From assembly GCF_014650815.1 (NCBI RefSeq), contig NZ_BMVR01000003.1:620001-684000 (forward strand): a stretch of DNA of 64,000 nucleotides. The letters run 5' to 3'. This stretch comes from Streptomyces flavofungini. GTDB taxonomy: Bacteria > Actinomycetota > Actinomycetes > Streptomycetales > Streptomycetaceae. A model generated the notes under the pieces. The model was given only the letters and a program-made list of their open reading frames with translations. It did not search any database and was not told the DNA's origin. Positions within the stretch are counted from its first letter, which is position 1; the number at the start of each line of letters is the position of its first letter. Positions 15,896 through 24,063 of this stretch are shown piece by piece. A program made the translations under genes and the position numbers.

Positions 15896-15937
15896 CTGAC
15901 GTCATGGGTCCCTGACGTCAGGGACCCATGACGTCAG
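15896..15937. terminator. 42-base perfect palindrome between convergent genes
   Basis: Every base of the 42 pairs with its mirror partner (arms begin CTGACGTCATGGGTCCC). It contains TGACGTCA three times, at about 15897, 15912 and 15929. It lies between the HxlR gene and helR, and the helR stop codon (15934-15936) is inside the right arm. A bidirectional terminator hairpin is the simplest reading. Confidence 0.7.
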
Positions 15938-18138
15938 GAACTCGTGAGGACCACGAGCCGCTGCGTCGCCCGCGTCATCGCGACATAGCGGTCCACCGCC
16001 CCCTCGATGCCCTCGCCGTACGACTCCGGGTCGATGAGGACGACCAGGTCGAACTCAAGGCCCTTGGACAGCTCCGGGGTCAGGGAGCGCACGCGGGGCG
16101 ACGCCTGGAGCGCGTCGGCCTCCGTGGCACCGGTGCTGATGACGCAGGCGGTCCCGTCGGCGTGCGCGGCCAGCCAGTCGTCGAGGACCGTGTCCAGGTC
16201 CGCGACGGAGCCGTGGGTGACGGGGATGCCGCTGCTACGGATGGACGTCGGCACGTTGGCGTCCGGGATCGCGGCCCGGATGACCGGCTCGGCCTCCGTC
16301 ATGATCTCTTCCGGGGTGCGGTAGTTGACGGTCAGGGAGGCCGGCGTGATCCGGTCGATCCCGGCTCGCTCCAGGCGTTCCGCCCACGACTCTGTGAACC
16401 CGTGCCTGGCCTGGGCGCGGTCGCCGACGATGGTGAAGCTCCGCGACGGGCAGCGAAGCAGCAGCATCTGCCACTCCGCGTCGGTCAGTTCCTGCGCCTC
16501 GTCCACGACGATGTGCGCGAACGGCCCCGCCAGCCGGTCCGCGTCGGCGGTGGGCAGGGCGTCCTCGTCGATCAGGCTGTCCTGCAGGTCCTTCCCGCGC
16601 AGCATCCGCACCGCGCCCTCGCTGTCGTCCCCGGCCGAGTGGCTGTCGGCGGCCGAGACGATCTCGTCGATGACGCGGGCCATGCGCTCGCGTTCGGCGG
16701 CGACCGCGACGGCCTGGCGGCGCTTGAGCCGTGCCGCCTCCGGGTCGCCGAGCCGCTGCCGGGCCGCGTCCAGGAGCGGCAGGTCCGACACCGTCCAGGC
16801 CTGCGGGGCGTCCTTGCGCTGCAGTTTGCGCACCTCGTCACGGTCGAGCCAGGGCGCGCACATCCGCAGGTAGGCGGAGACCGTCCACAGGTCGGAGACG
16901 AGGTCGGCCGCTTCGAGCAGCGGCCACGCGCGGTGGAGCGTCGTGACCAGGTCGCGGTCCTGCCGCAGCGCGCGCAGGAACAGCTCCGCCGAGACGCCGT
17001 CCTCCTCCTCGTCCATACCCTGCTTGTCCATGAGGAGCGTGGCCAGCTCCTCCCAGATCAGCTCCCGCGCCTCGTTGTGCGGAGTGCCGGGGCCCGGTGC
17101 CTTGAAGGCCTCGGCCCAGTCGGTGGCGCTCACCCGGACCTCGGACCAGGGCGTCGAGACGGTCATGGCCTCGGTGGGCGGCTCCTCGTAGAACGCGACG
17201 GCCTTCTCTATCGCCTGCACCATGCCCACCGACGACTTCAGGCGCGCCACCTCGGGGTCGGCCTCCGCCGCCGCCGCGGCGCCCTCGGCGACGAGGTCCC
17301 GCAGGGTGCAGGTCTGCACGCCGTCCTCGCCGAGGCTGGGCAGCACATCGGCGACGTAGCCCAGGTACGGCTCGTGCGGGCCGACGAACAGGATGCCGCC
17401 GCCGCGCCGGTGGTGGCCCAGGCGAGGGTCGGAGTACAGGAGGTACGCGGAACGGTGCAGGGCGACGACCGTCTTGCCCGTGCCGGGGCCGCCGTCGACG
17501 ACCAGCGCGCCACGGGAACCCGCGCGGACGATGGCGTCCTGGTCGGCCTGGATGGTGCCGAGCACGTCACGCATCCGGGCCGACCGGTTGCTGCCCAGGC
17601 TGGCGACGAAAGCGGACTGGTCGTCGAGCGCCGCGTGGTGTTCGAGGCCGTCGGCGGTGAACACCTCGTCCCAGTAGTCACTGATCCGCCCGCCCGTCCA
17701 GCGGTACCTGCGGCGGCTCGCCAGGCCCATCGGGTTGGCGTGGGTCGCCGCGAAGAACGGCTCGGCCGCGGGGGAGCGCCAGTCGACGAGCAGCCGCCGC
17801 CCGGCGCTGTCGGTGAGGCCGAGCCGCCCGACGTACAGGGGCTCGGTGCCGTCCGCGCCGACGATGCGCCCGAGGCACAGGTCGAGGCCGAAGCGGCGCA
17901 GGGCGCGCAGGCGGGCGGTCAGCCGGTGGACCTCCGAATCCCGGTCCAGAGCTTCCCGGCCGATGCCGCCGGGCGCCCGGCGCACGACGTCGAGACGGTC
18001 GGACAGTTCGGCGATCGTCTGCGCGAGGCTCTCCGCGATGGCGGCGAAGTGCTGCTCGTCGGCGGCGATCAGCGCCGGGTCGGCCTTGGCGTCGAGACGG
18101 TCGGGAAGGTTGAACGCACTGGTGATCAGGAAGGTCAT
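15934..18138 (-). CDS. helR: HelR, RNA polymerase-recycling ATPase (rifamycin tolerance)
   Basis: 734 residues of the HelD/UvrD-like family. The N-terminal coiled coil is followed by VDWRSPAAEPFF and the Walker A GGPGTGKT at about 216-223; the helicase motif II HIVVDEAQELTDAEW lies near 505, then FTIVGDRAQARHGF, SLTVNYRTPEEI and a C-terminal SKGLEFDLVVLIDP with YVAMTRATQRLVVL. HelD proteins pull stalled RNA polymerase off DNA. The Streptomyces HelR branch displaces rifampicin and gives tolerance. The assignment to HelR is supported by a rifamycin-associated element 62 bases upstream of the start. The 3' end lies in a 42-base palindrome. Confidence 0.88.
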   Translation of the reverse strand: MTFLITSAFNLPDRLDAKADPALIAADEQHFAAIAESLAQTIAELSDRLDVVRRAPGGIGREALDRDSEVHRLTARLRALRRFGLDLCLGRIVGADGTEPLYVGRLGLTDSAGRRLLVDWRSPAAEPFFAATHANPMGLASRRRYRWTGGRISDYWDEVFTADGLEHHAALDDQSAFVASLGSNRSARMRDVLGTIQADQDAIVRAGSRGALVVDGGPGTGKTVVALHRSAYLLYSDPRLGHHRRGGGILFVGPHEPYLGYVADVLPSLGEDGVQTCTLRDLVAEGAAAAAEADPEVARLKSSVGMVQAIEKAVAFYEEPPTEAMTVSTPWSEVRVSATDWAEAFKAPGPGTPHNEARELIWEELATLLMDKQGMDEEEDGVSAELFLRALRQDRDLVTTLHRAWPLLEAADLVSDLWTVSAYLRMCAPWLDRDEVRKLQRKDAPQAWTVSDLPLLDAARQRLGDPEAARLKRRQAVAVAAERERMARVIDEIVSAADSHSAGDDSEGAVRMLRGKDLQDSLIDEDALPTADADRLAGPFAHIVVDEAQELTDAEWQMLLLRCPSRSFTIVGDRAQARHGFTESWAERLERAGIDRITPASLTVNYRTPEEIMTEAEPVIRAAIPDANVPTSIRSSGIPVTHGSVADLDTVLDDWLAAHADGTACVISTGATEADALQASPRVRSLTPELSKGLEFDLVVLIDPESYGEGIEGAVDRYVAMTRATQRLVVLTSS

Positions 18139-18199
18139 GCTTGGTGAATCTCCGATTTCCGCAGGATCCGGCTGAGGTGAGCGATTCTGCGGTACGAAC

Positions 18200-18219
18200 G
18201 GGGCCTTGCCGCAAGCCCC
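18200..18219 (-). promoter_or_regulatory. Rifamycin-associated element (RAE)
   Basis: On the minus strand the element reads GGGGCTTGCGGCAAGGCCCC, an inverted repeat matching the RAE described before rifamycin-inducible resistance genes of actinomycetes. A TATAGC-like -10 lies just upstream of it (about 18225-18232), so it sits at or just after the start of transcription of helR. Confidence 0.8.
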
Positions 18220-18359
18220 CTGGTGCGCTATAAGTTAAGAGTGGCAAGGAGAGCGAGTTCCCCTTGCCTCTTCTTTTTGCCCGCGCACGGTCGAGTCCTT
18301 GCCCCCGCGCACGGTCGAGCGCGGCCCCGCGCGACGCGCGGGGCCCGACCCCCACCGGG

Positions 18360-18758
18360 TCAAGAACCCGCCACCAGCCGGAACGCCAAGCACACCACGA
18401 GTGTGCCGTCCGTGACGTGCGTCCCCTGCCGCGCCCAGTGGCGATCGTGTCCCGAGCGCCAGTCGGCGAGGCCGGTGAAGCCCTCGCCCTCGGCGTCGGC
18501 GTGCGCCCACGTCACGTCGGCGAGGGGCAGGACCTCGGTGCCGGTGATCTCGACGGTGGCCACGCAGCCGCCGTCGTCGTCCAGGACGGCCAGCCGCTCG
18601 CCGGGGTACTCCAGGTCCTCGGTCTCCTTGGCGTAGTCGGCGAGGACGCCGGTCGTCGTGGTCTTCGCGCCGGCCAGGACGAGGGCGTTCAGCTCGGCCC
18701 GCAGCGCGCCCGGGGTGCACAGCTCAAGGGAGCGCATGCCGTTGACTCGCGGCCACAT
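18360..18758 (-). CDS. ASCH-domain protein
   Basis: 132 residues. It shows the ASCH pattern: GALRAELNALVLAGAKTTTTG, then ERLAVLDDDGGCVATVEITGTEVLPLADV and a DWRSGHDRHW helix. ASCH domains are small PUA-like beta barrels thought to bind RNA or modified nucleotides. GAGGCGAGGA precedes ATG 18758; an ATG seven codons in is an alternative. It lies upstream of helR on the same strand, separated by 220 bases that carry the helR promoter and RAE. Confidence 0.85.
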   Translation of the reverse strand: MWPRVNGMRSLELCTPGALRAELNALVLAGAKTTTTGVLADYAKETEDLEYPGERLAVLDDDGGCVATVEITGTEVLPLADVTWAHADAEGEGFTGLADWRSGHDRHWARQGTHVTDGTLVVCLAFRLVAGS

Positions 18759-18876
18759 GGTCCTCGCCTCGCCCCGCCTCGTTCGCCCCGCTCATGGGAT
18801 CCGACGGCACCAGTGTGACCCACGCGGGTGCGGCCGGAGCCGTGGCCGAGGGGTGCCACGGCTCCGCACCAACTCC

Positions 18877-18905
18877 TTGACACGTCAGTACAGTTAAGCA
18901 ACTCT
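18877..18905 (+). promoter_or_regulatory. Promoter of SRPBCC/LLM gene pair
   Basis: TTGACA at 18877-18882, 17-base spacer, AACTCT at 18900-18905, then 7 bases to the ATG at 18913. There is no Shine-Dalgarno sequence, so the message is probably leaderless. Confidence 0.55.
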
Positions 18906-18912
18906 GCTGGTC

Positions 18913-19425
18913 ATGGAGTGGACTGGGATACGTTACGCGGACCAGCCGACCGTCGAGGTGCGCACCTGGATCGATGCGCCACCCCCACGGGTGTGGGACC
19001 TCGCCACCGACATCACGCTGATGCCGGGACGCGGCGGCGAACTGCGGGCCGTGGAGTGGCTCGACGGCGCCGCCGTCCCGGCCCCCGGGGCGCGCTTCGC
19101 CGGGCACAACGAACACGCGGCTTTCGGCACCTGGACCACCACCTCCCACGTCGTGGAGTGCGAGGCGCCCCGCGTCTTCGGCTGGGCGGTCACCGACCCC
19201 CGACAGCCCAGCGCCTCCTGGCGGTTCAGCCTGCGGGAGCGCGACGGCGGCACCGAGCTGACGCACTGGATGCGGATGGGTCCGGGGCGGTCCGGCCTCT
19301 CGCTCGCGATCGAGCGGGCGCCGGAGCAGGAGCAGAAGATCGTCTTCGTACGGATGCGGGAACTGGAGCGGGGGATGAGCGCCACCCTCGACGTCATCAA
19401 GGCGCTCGCGGAGGGGGACGCCTGA
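18913..19425 (+). CDS. SRPBCC (polyketide cyclase/START-like) protein
   Basis: 170 residues. The fold pattern is clear: VEVRTWIDAPPPRVWDLATDITLMPG at the start, FAGHNEHAAFGTWTTTSHVVECEAPRVFGW in the middle, SWRFSLRERDGGTELTHWM and a long C-terminal helix. Members bind hydrophobic ligands in a helix-grip cavity. Its stop shares a base with the start of the LLM oxidoreductase gene (TGATG), so the two act in one operon. Confidence 0.85.
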   Translation: MEWTGIRYADQPTVEVRTWIDAPPPRVWDLATDITLMPGRGGELRAVEWLDGAAVPAPGARFAGHNEHAAFGTWTTTSHVVECEAPRVFGWAVTDPRQPSASWRFSLRERDGGTELTHWMRMGPGRSGLSLAIERAPEQEQKIVFVRMRELERGMSATLDVIKALAEGDA

Positions 19426-20543
19426 TGCGGACGGCGACCACCGTCGAGGCGTCCGCCGACTGGCAGGACACCGTCAGCTACGTCACCGAGGCCGAGAAGC
19501 TCGGCCTCGACACCTGCTGGGTGGCCGAGGCCTGGGGCGCCGAAGCGCCGTCCCCGCTCGGCTACTTGGCCGCCCGCACCCGCCGCATCCAGCTCGGCTC
19601 CGGCGTCATCCAGCTCGGCACCCGCACGCCCGTGGCCATCGCCCGCGCCGCGATCACCCTGTCGAACATCTCCGGCGGCCGGTTCGCGCTGGGCCTCGGC
19701 CCGTCCGGGCCGCAGGTCGTCGAAGGGCTGCACGGGGTGCCGTTCGACCGGCCCCTGGCCCGGATGCGGGAGACCGTCGAGATCGTGCGGCAGGCGGTGG
19801 CCGGGGAAAAACTCGCCTACGGGGGACGGGAGTTCACCCTCCCGCTGCCCGGCGGCGACGCCCGCCCCATGCGCCTGGCGATCCGCGCCGAGCACGACCT
19901 GCCGATCCACCTCGCCACGCTCTCACCCCGCATGCTCCGCCTCACCGGCCGCGTCGCCGACGGCTGGCTCGGCACCAGCTTCGTACCCGAAGGCGCCAAG
20001 GAGGCCTACTTCGACCACCTCGACGCCGGGCTCGCCGAAGCCGGGCGGCAACGCGCCGACCTGGACATCTGCCAGGGCGCCGAGGTGGCGTTCGCCGACG
20101 ACGAGGACGCCCTGCGCGAACTGGTCGGCGGCCGCAAGAAGGAACTCGCCTTCAGCCTGGGCGGGATGGGCACGGCGACCACGAACTTCTACCACGACGC
20201 GTACAGCCGCCAGGGCTGGAGCGACGTCGCCGCGGCCGTCCGGGAGCGCTGGCAGGGCGGCGACCGGGACGGCGCCGCGGAGCTGGTCATCGACGACATG
20301 GTCCTCGCCACGACGCTCATCGGCACCGAGGACCGGGTGCGTGAACGACTGCGGGTGTGGCGGGCGGCGGGCGTCACCACCGTCCGCCTCTACCCGGCCG
20401 GTGCCACCCTCGCCGCCCGCCTCACCACCCTGGGCCGCGCCCTCGACCTCGTACGGGACATCGAACGACAGGACCGGGACCGGGACCAGGACCAGGGCCG
20501 GGACCGGGACCGGGGCTGGGTCGGTCGGCCCTGGCCCGAGTGA
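19425..20543 (+). CDS. LLM-class F420-dependent oxidoreductase
   Basis: 372 residues from ATG 19425. It has a luciferase-like TIM barrel: SYVTEAEKLGLDTCWVAEAWG, PLGYLAARTRRIQLGSGVIQL, TPVAIARAAITLSNISGGRFALGLGPSGPQ and LATLSPRMLRLTGRVADGWLG. These match the F420-dependent LLM group, which oxidises or reduces small organic substrates with deazaflavin. The last 40 residues are an unusual Arg/Asp/Gln repeat (RDRDQDQGRDRDRG) coded by a short tandem repeat and are likely disordered. Coupled to the SRPBCC gene. Confidence 0.88.
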   Translation: MRTATTVEASADWQDTVSYVTEAEKLGLDTCWVAEAWGAEAPSPLGYLAARTRRIQLGSGVIQLGTRTPVAIARAAITLSNISGGRFALGLGPSGPQVVEGLHGVPFDRPLARMRETVEIVRQAVAGEKLAYGGREFTLPLPGGDARPMRLAIRAEHDLPIHLATLSPRMLRLTGRVADGWLGTSFVPEGAKEAYFDHLDAGLAEAGRQRADLDICQGAEVAFADDEDALRELVGGRKKELAFSLGGMGTATTNFYHDAYSRQGWSDVAAAVRERWQGGDRDGAAELVIDDMVLATTLIGTEDRVRERLRVWRAAGVTTVRLYPAGATLAARLTTLGRALDLVRDIERQDRDRDQDQGRDRDRGWVGRPWPE

Positions 20544-20546
20544 GGC

Positions 20547-21212
20547 TCAGCCCGGGCTGCCGGGGAGGACGAAGCCGTTCTCGTAGGCGAAGACCACCGC
20601 CTGGGCGCGGTCACGCAGCTGGAGCTTGGCGAACATGCTGCCGATGTGGCTCTTCACCGTCGCCTCGGTCACGACGAGGTGCGCGGCGATCTCCGGGTTC
20701 GACAGCCCCTTGGCCACCAGGAGGAGGATCTCGCGCTCCCGGGGAGTGAGACCGTCCGCCACCTTGGCCCGGGGGCGGAGCGGTCCGGCACGGGTCGCGT
20801 AGTCCTCGATCAGCCTGCGGGTGATCGACGGCGAGAGGAGGGCCTCACCGGCGTGCACCACGTGGATCGCCTCCAGGAGGCGGTCGCGTGAGGCGTCCTT
20901 GAGCAGGAAGCCCGACGCGCCCGCCCGTAGCGCGCCGAAGACGTATTCGTCCAGGTCATAGGTCGTGAGGACAAGAACCCGTGGCGAGCATCCGGAGGCG
21001 GTGAGACGGGCGGTGGCCTCGACGCCGTCCATGCGCGGCATGCGGATGTCCATCAGGACCACGTCGGGGCGCAGTGCGGCGGCCCGGGTGAGTGCCTCGT
21101 GGCCGTCGGCGGCCTCGCCGACGACTTCGAGGTCGTGCTGGGTCTGCAGGAACAGCCGGAAGCCGGTGCGGATCAGCTCCTGGTCGTCGACGATCAGCAG
21201 GCGAATGGTCAT
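20547..21212 (-). CDS. NarL/LuxR-type response regulator
   Basis: 221 residues. The receiver domain begins RLLIVDDQELIRTGFRLFL with phospho-acceptor Asp55 (VVLMDIRMPRMDG) and a conserved Lys in GASGFLLKDAS. The C-terminal LuxR helix-turn-helix is LTPREREILLLVAKGLSNPEIAAHL, then VTEATVKSHIGSMFAKL. Its ATG overlaps the histidine kinase stop by 4 bases. It probably controls the ABC exporter genes of the same operon. Confidence 0.93.
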   Translation of the reverse strand: MTIRLLIVDDQELIRTGFRLFLQTQHDLEVVGEAADGHEALTRAAALRPDVVLMDIRMPRMDGVEATARLTASGCSPRVLVLTTYDLDEYVFGALRAGASGFLLKDASRDRLLEAIHVVHAGEALLSPSITRRLIEDYATRAGPLRPRAKVADGLTPREREILLLVAKGLSNPEIAAHLVVTEATVKSHIGSMFAKLQLRDRAQAVVFAYENGFVLPGSPG

Positions 21213-22336
21213 GCGGCGTCCTCGACGGGCAGCCGGGCGGTCACCCGGAAACCGCTGTCGGTGTGGCGGGCGTCCAGGCTGCCGCCCGCCACCGCCGCCC
21301 GCTCCCGCATCCCGAGGATGCCGTGCCCGACGGCCGACGAGACCGGGTCGCGGCTGTCGCCGTCGTCCTCGACGGTGACGTCCAACCGCGTCCGGCCGTA
21401 GTCCAGCGTCACCGTGACCTGGGTGGGGTCGGTGTGTTTGAGCACGTTGGTCAGCGCCTCCTCGACGATCCGGTACGCCGACAGTTCGAGTCCGTCGGCC
21501 AGGGCCCGGGCCTCCCCGGTGAGCTCAAGCCGCACGGGCATCCCGGCGGTCCGGTACCCCGAGACCAACTCGGCGAGCTGGTCGAGCGACGGCTGCGGTC
21601 GCCAGGGCGCGTTGCTGTCCGACGTGCGCAACAGGCCGAGGATCCGGCGGAGTTCGGCCAGGCTCTGCTCCGCGCTGGCCTCGACCCGCTCCAGTGTCTC
21701 AGCCGCGACCCGGGGCTCGGTCGGCAGGACGTCCCGGGCGCCGCGCACGCCGATCAGCATGACGGTGACCGAATGGGCGACGATGTCGTGGAGTTCGCGG
21801 GCGATGGAGGTGCGTTCCCGCGCTGCCGCGAGCTGGTCGAGCTGCTCGCGCTCGCGCTCCAGGGTGGCCGCGCGTTCCTCCAGCGCCCAGGTGTAGCGCC
21901 GCCGGGTCTGCAGGTACGAGCCGAGGGCCCACGCGCCGATCGGGATGGGCAGCGAGGAGATGCTCGCCGACAGCAGGAACAGCGCCGTCGGGACGAGCGC
22001 CGCCGCCGAGACCCTGCGGTCGCGCAGGTCGGCGACCGAGGCGAGGGCGACCACGACCGGCGCCCCGCCCGGCGAGTAGCCCAGCGGCACGAGCACCGCC
22101 GCACCCGCACAGGCCGCGCCGAGCACCACCAAGGGCGCGCGGCGGCGGACGAGCAGGACGCAGCCGACGAGCACCGTCACCACGACCGGGACCACACCGA
22201 TCGGGGTCGCGTCGTCGAAGAGCAGCCCCAGCTCCACCCCGGTCGTGATGAGCGCCAACGCGACGTCGAACAGCACCGAGCGGTGCGCGACCAGCAGGTC
22301 GTACACCGCCCGGGGCCACCGAAGGAGCCGGTTCAC
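21209..22336 (-). CDS. Sensor histidine kinase (HisKA_3 type)
   Basis: 375 residues from GTG 22336, chosen because it overlaps the permease stop as GTGA. An N-terminal half with about five membrane helices is followed by a coiled coil and the dimerisation helix SIARELHDIVAHSVTVMLIG with His183. The ATPase domain has YRIVEEALTNVLKHTD and VEDDGDSRDP...GHGILGMRERAAVAGG. This is the usual partner of NarL regulators. The stop overlaps the regulator start. The short loops between membrane segments suggest an intramembrane or transporter-coupled signal. Confidence 0.92.
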   Translation of the reverse strand: MNRLLRWPRAVYDLLVAHRSVLFDVALALITTGVELGLLFDDATPIGVVPVVVTVLVGCVLLVRRRAPLVVLGAACAGAAVLVPLGYSPGGAPVVVALASVADLRDRRVSAAALVPTALFLLSASISSLPIPIGAWALGSYLQTRRRYTWALEERAATLEREREQLDQLAAARERTSIARELHDIVAHSVTVMLIGVRGARDVLPTEPRVAAETLERVEASAEQSLAELRRILGLLRTSDSNAPWRPQPSLDQLAELVSGYRTAGMPVRLELTGEARALADGLELSAYRIVEEALTNVLKHTDPTQVTVTLDYGRTRLDVTVEDDGDSRDPVSSAVGHGILGMRERAAVAGGSLDARHTDSGFRVTARLPVEDAA

Positions 22337-23052
22337 GCCAGGTCGCGCCGTCGCTCGACGAGGACCGCGACCAGCGTGACCGCGACCGTCCACGCGGCCA
22401 GCACCCAGCCGGCCGCGACCACCGACAGGGTCGTGTGGTGGGTCATCCGGCTCAGCACGCCGGCCGCGCCGAACGGCGTGAGGTTGACCCCCGACTCCCA
22501 GGCGTCGGACAGCAGCGGGACCACGGCGAAGTTCACGATCAGCAGGACGACCACTCCCAGGACGGGGCTGCGGATCAGGGCGCCGAGGGCGGCACCCAGA
22601 ACCGCGGACAGGACGAACGCCACGAGGTTGCCCGCCACGACGGCACCGACGTCTCCCGACGTGAGACCGGGCCCCGGCTGGTCGCTCAGGAGCGGCAGCG
22701 CGAGCCCGACCGACACCAGGGTCGTCAGCGTGCCGAGCAGGAGCCCCGTCAGCGCGTAGGCGGCAATTCTCGCCGATAGCACGACCCCGCGGTCACGGCG
22801 GCCCACCAGAGCAGCCGGTGCGGCCGTCCGGTGCCGGTACTCACCGGCCGCGCCGACCAGCCCCCAGAGCAGCAGCAGGACCGGCAGCCCCGCCAGCGCC
22901 TCCTCCTTCTCGGCCACCTCGTCCAGCGTGCCCGACGCCACGGTGACCACAAGGACGTTGAGGACCGCGAACGCGACCCCGCCCACCGCGAAGCCCAGCA
23001 GGGTCCGGGTGGTCACGGTCTTGATCAGTTCGCCCCGCACCAGCTGCCTCAT
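22333..23052 (-). CDS. ABC-2 type transporter permease
   Basis: 239 residues with six hydrophobic segments (for example LLGFAVGGVAFAVLNVLVVTVA, AYALTGLLLGTLTTLVSVGLAL, VVAGNLVAFVLSAVLGAALGAL). It starts MRQLVRGELIKTVTTR, a typical ABC-2 permease entry. The start overlaps the ATPase stop by 4 bases. Together they form an exporter of the DrrAB or lantibiotic-immunity layout. Confidence 0.88.
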   Translation of the reverse strand: MRQLVRGELIKTVTTRTLLGFAVGGVAFAVLNVLVVTVASGTLDEVAEKEEALAGLPVLLLLWGLVGAAGEYRHRTAAPAALVGRRDRGVVLSARIAAYALTGLLLGTLTTLVSVGLALPLLSDQPGPGLTSGDVGAVVAGNLVAFVLSAVLGAALGALIRSPVLGVVVLLIVNFAVVPLLSDAWESGVNLTPFGAAGVLSRMTHHTTLSVVAAGWVLAAWTVAVTLVAVLVERRRDLA

Positions 23053-23972
23053 CGGTCCGCCCCTCCCGTGAGACCGAAGAACACGTCCTCCAGCGACGCG
23101 GTCCGATGGCCGATCTCCTCCAGCAGCACACCGTCGCGGTGCGCGAGGCGTGCGACCTCCGCGCCGTCGAGCCCTTCGATCACCAGCCCGCCGTCGTCGT
23201 CGTGCGTGCTGCGGCCACCGGCCGCGGCCACCAGCCTCGACAGCCGCTCGGCGTCGGCGGTGCGCACCACGACCACGCTCCCCCCGGACCGTTCGAGGTC
23301 CCGGATCGCGCCCTCGTGGACCAGCCGACCCCGGTCGATCATGATGACGTCGTCGACGGTCCGGGCCGCCTCGCCCAACATGTGGCTGGACAGCAGGACC
23401 GTGCCGCCGTTCGCGGCCCGGTCCCGCAGCAGCGTGCGCAACCAGCGGATGCCCTGCGGGTCCAGGCCGTTCACCGGCTCGTCGAGCACCAGGATCTCCG
23501 GGTCACCCAGCAGCGCCGCGGCGAGCCCGAGCCGCTGCCGCATGCCCATCGAGTACGTCCCGACCCGGCGCTGGGCCGCGGCCGCCAGGCCGACGATTTC
23601 CAGGACCTCGCCGACCCGGCGGCGGGGCAGTCCGGCCAGCGCGGCCAGCGACCGCAGGTGTGCCCGGCCGGTGCGGCCGGGATGGGCCCCGCACGGCTCG
23701 ATGTACACGCCGAGCCGGCGGGCGTCGGGCCGGAGCGACATGACCGGCGTGCCCCCGACGAGCGCCCGGCCCGCCGTCGGCCGCGCCAGCCCGACAACCG
23801 CCTTGAGCGCGGTGGTCTTTCCCGCCCCGTTCGGGCCGAAGAACCCCGTCACCCTTCCCGCCCCGACCGTGAACGACAGGTCGTCGACCGCCGTTCGGCG
23901 GCCGTAGTGCTTGGTGAGTCCTTCGACCCTGATGGCCGCCGGATCCCCTACGAATGTGCGTGCAGAAGTCAT
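23049..23972 (-). CDS. ABC transporter ATP-binding protein (exporter, DrrA/CcmA type)
   Basis: 307 residues from ATG 23972 (CGGAGG 8 bases upstream). Walker A GPNGAGKTT is at 46-54, the signature is TYSMGMRQRLGLAAALL, and Walker B is ILVLDEPVNGLDPQG followed by SSHMLGEA. The C-terminal 90 residues form the extra domain common to DrrA-like ATPases. It is the first gene of a four-gene operon (ATPase, permease, kinase, regulator) joined by 4-base overlaps, whose layout resembles antimicrobial-peptide detoxification modules. Substrate unknown. Confidence 0.92.
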   Translation of the reverse strand: MTSARTFVGDPAAIRVEGLTKHYGRRTAVDDLSFTVGAGRVTGFFGPNGAGKTTALKAVVGLARPTAGRALVGGTPVMSLRPDARRLGVYIEPCGAHPGRTGRAHLRSLAALAGLPRRRVGEVLEIVGLAAAAQRRVGTYSMGMRQRLGLAAALLGDPEILVLDEPVNGLDPQGIRWLRTLLRDRAANGGTVLLSSHMLGEAARTVDDVIMIDRGRLVHEGAIRDLERSGGSVVVVRTADAERLSRLVAAAGGRSTHDDDGGLVIEGLDGAEVARLAHRDGVLLEEIGHRTASLEDVFFGLTGGADR

Positions 23973-24063
23973 GGGTGAAGCCTCCGACGCGGTGATCTCC
24001 CCGTCATCCGCCCACGGTCGAAACCTGACTTCCGACCAGGGGCGGAGACCGACGCAGGGGCGC

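Noticed and set aside
15897..15936. TGACGTCA copies as regulatory sites like eukaryotic CRE
   Set aside because: They are forced by the perfect palindrome and lie at the 3' ends of convergent genes, where a terminator is the simpler explanation.
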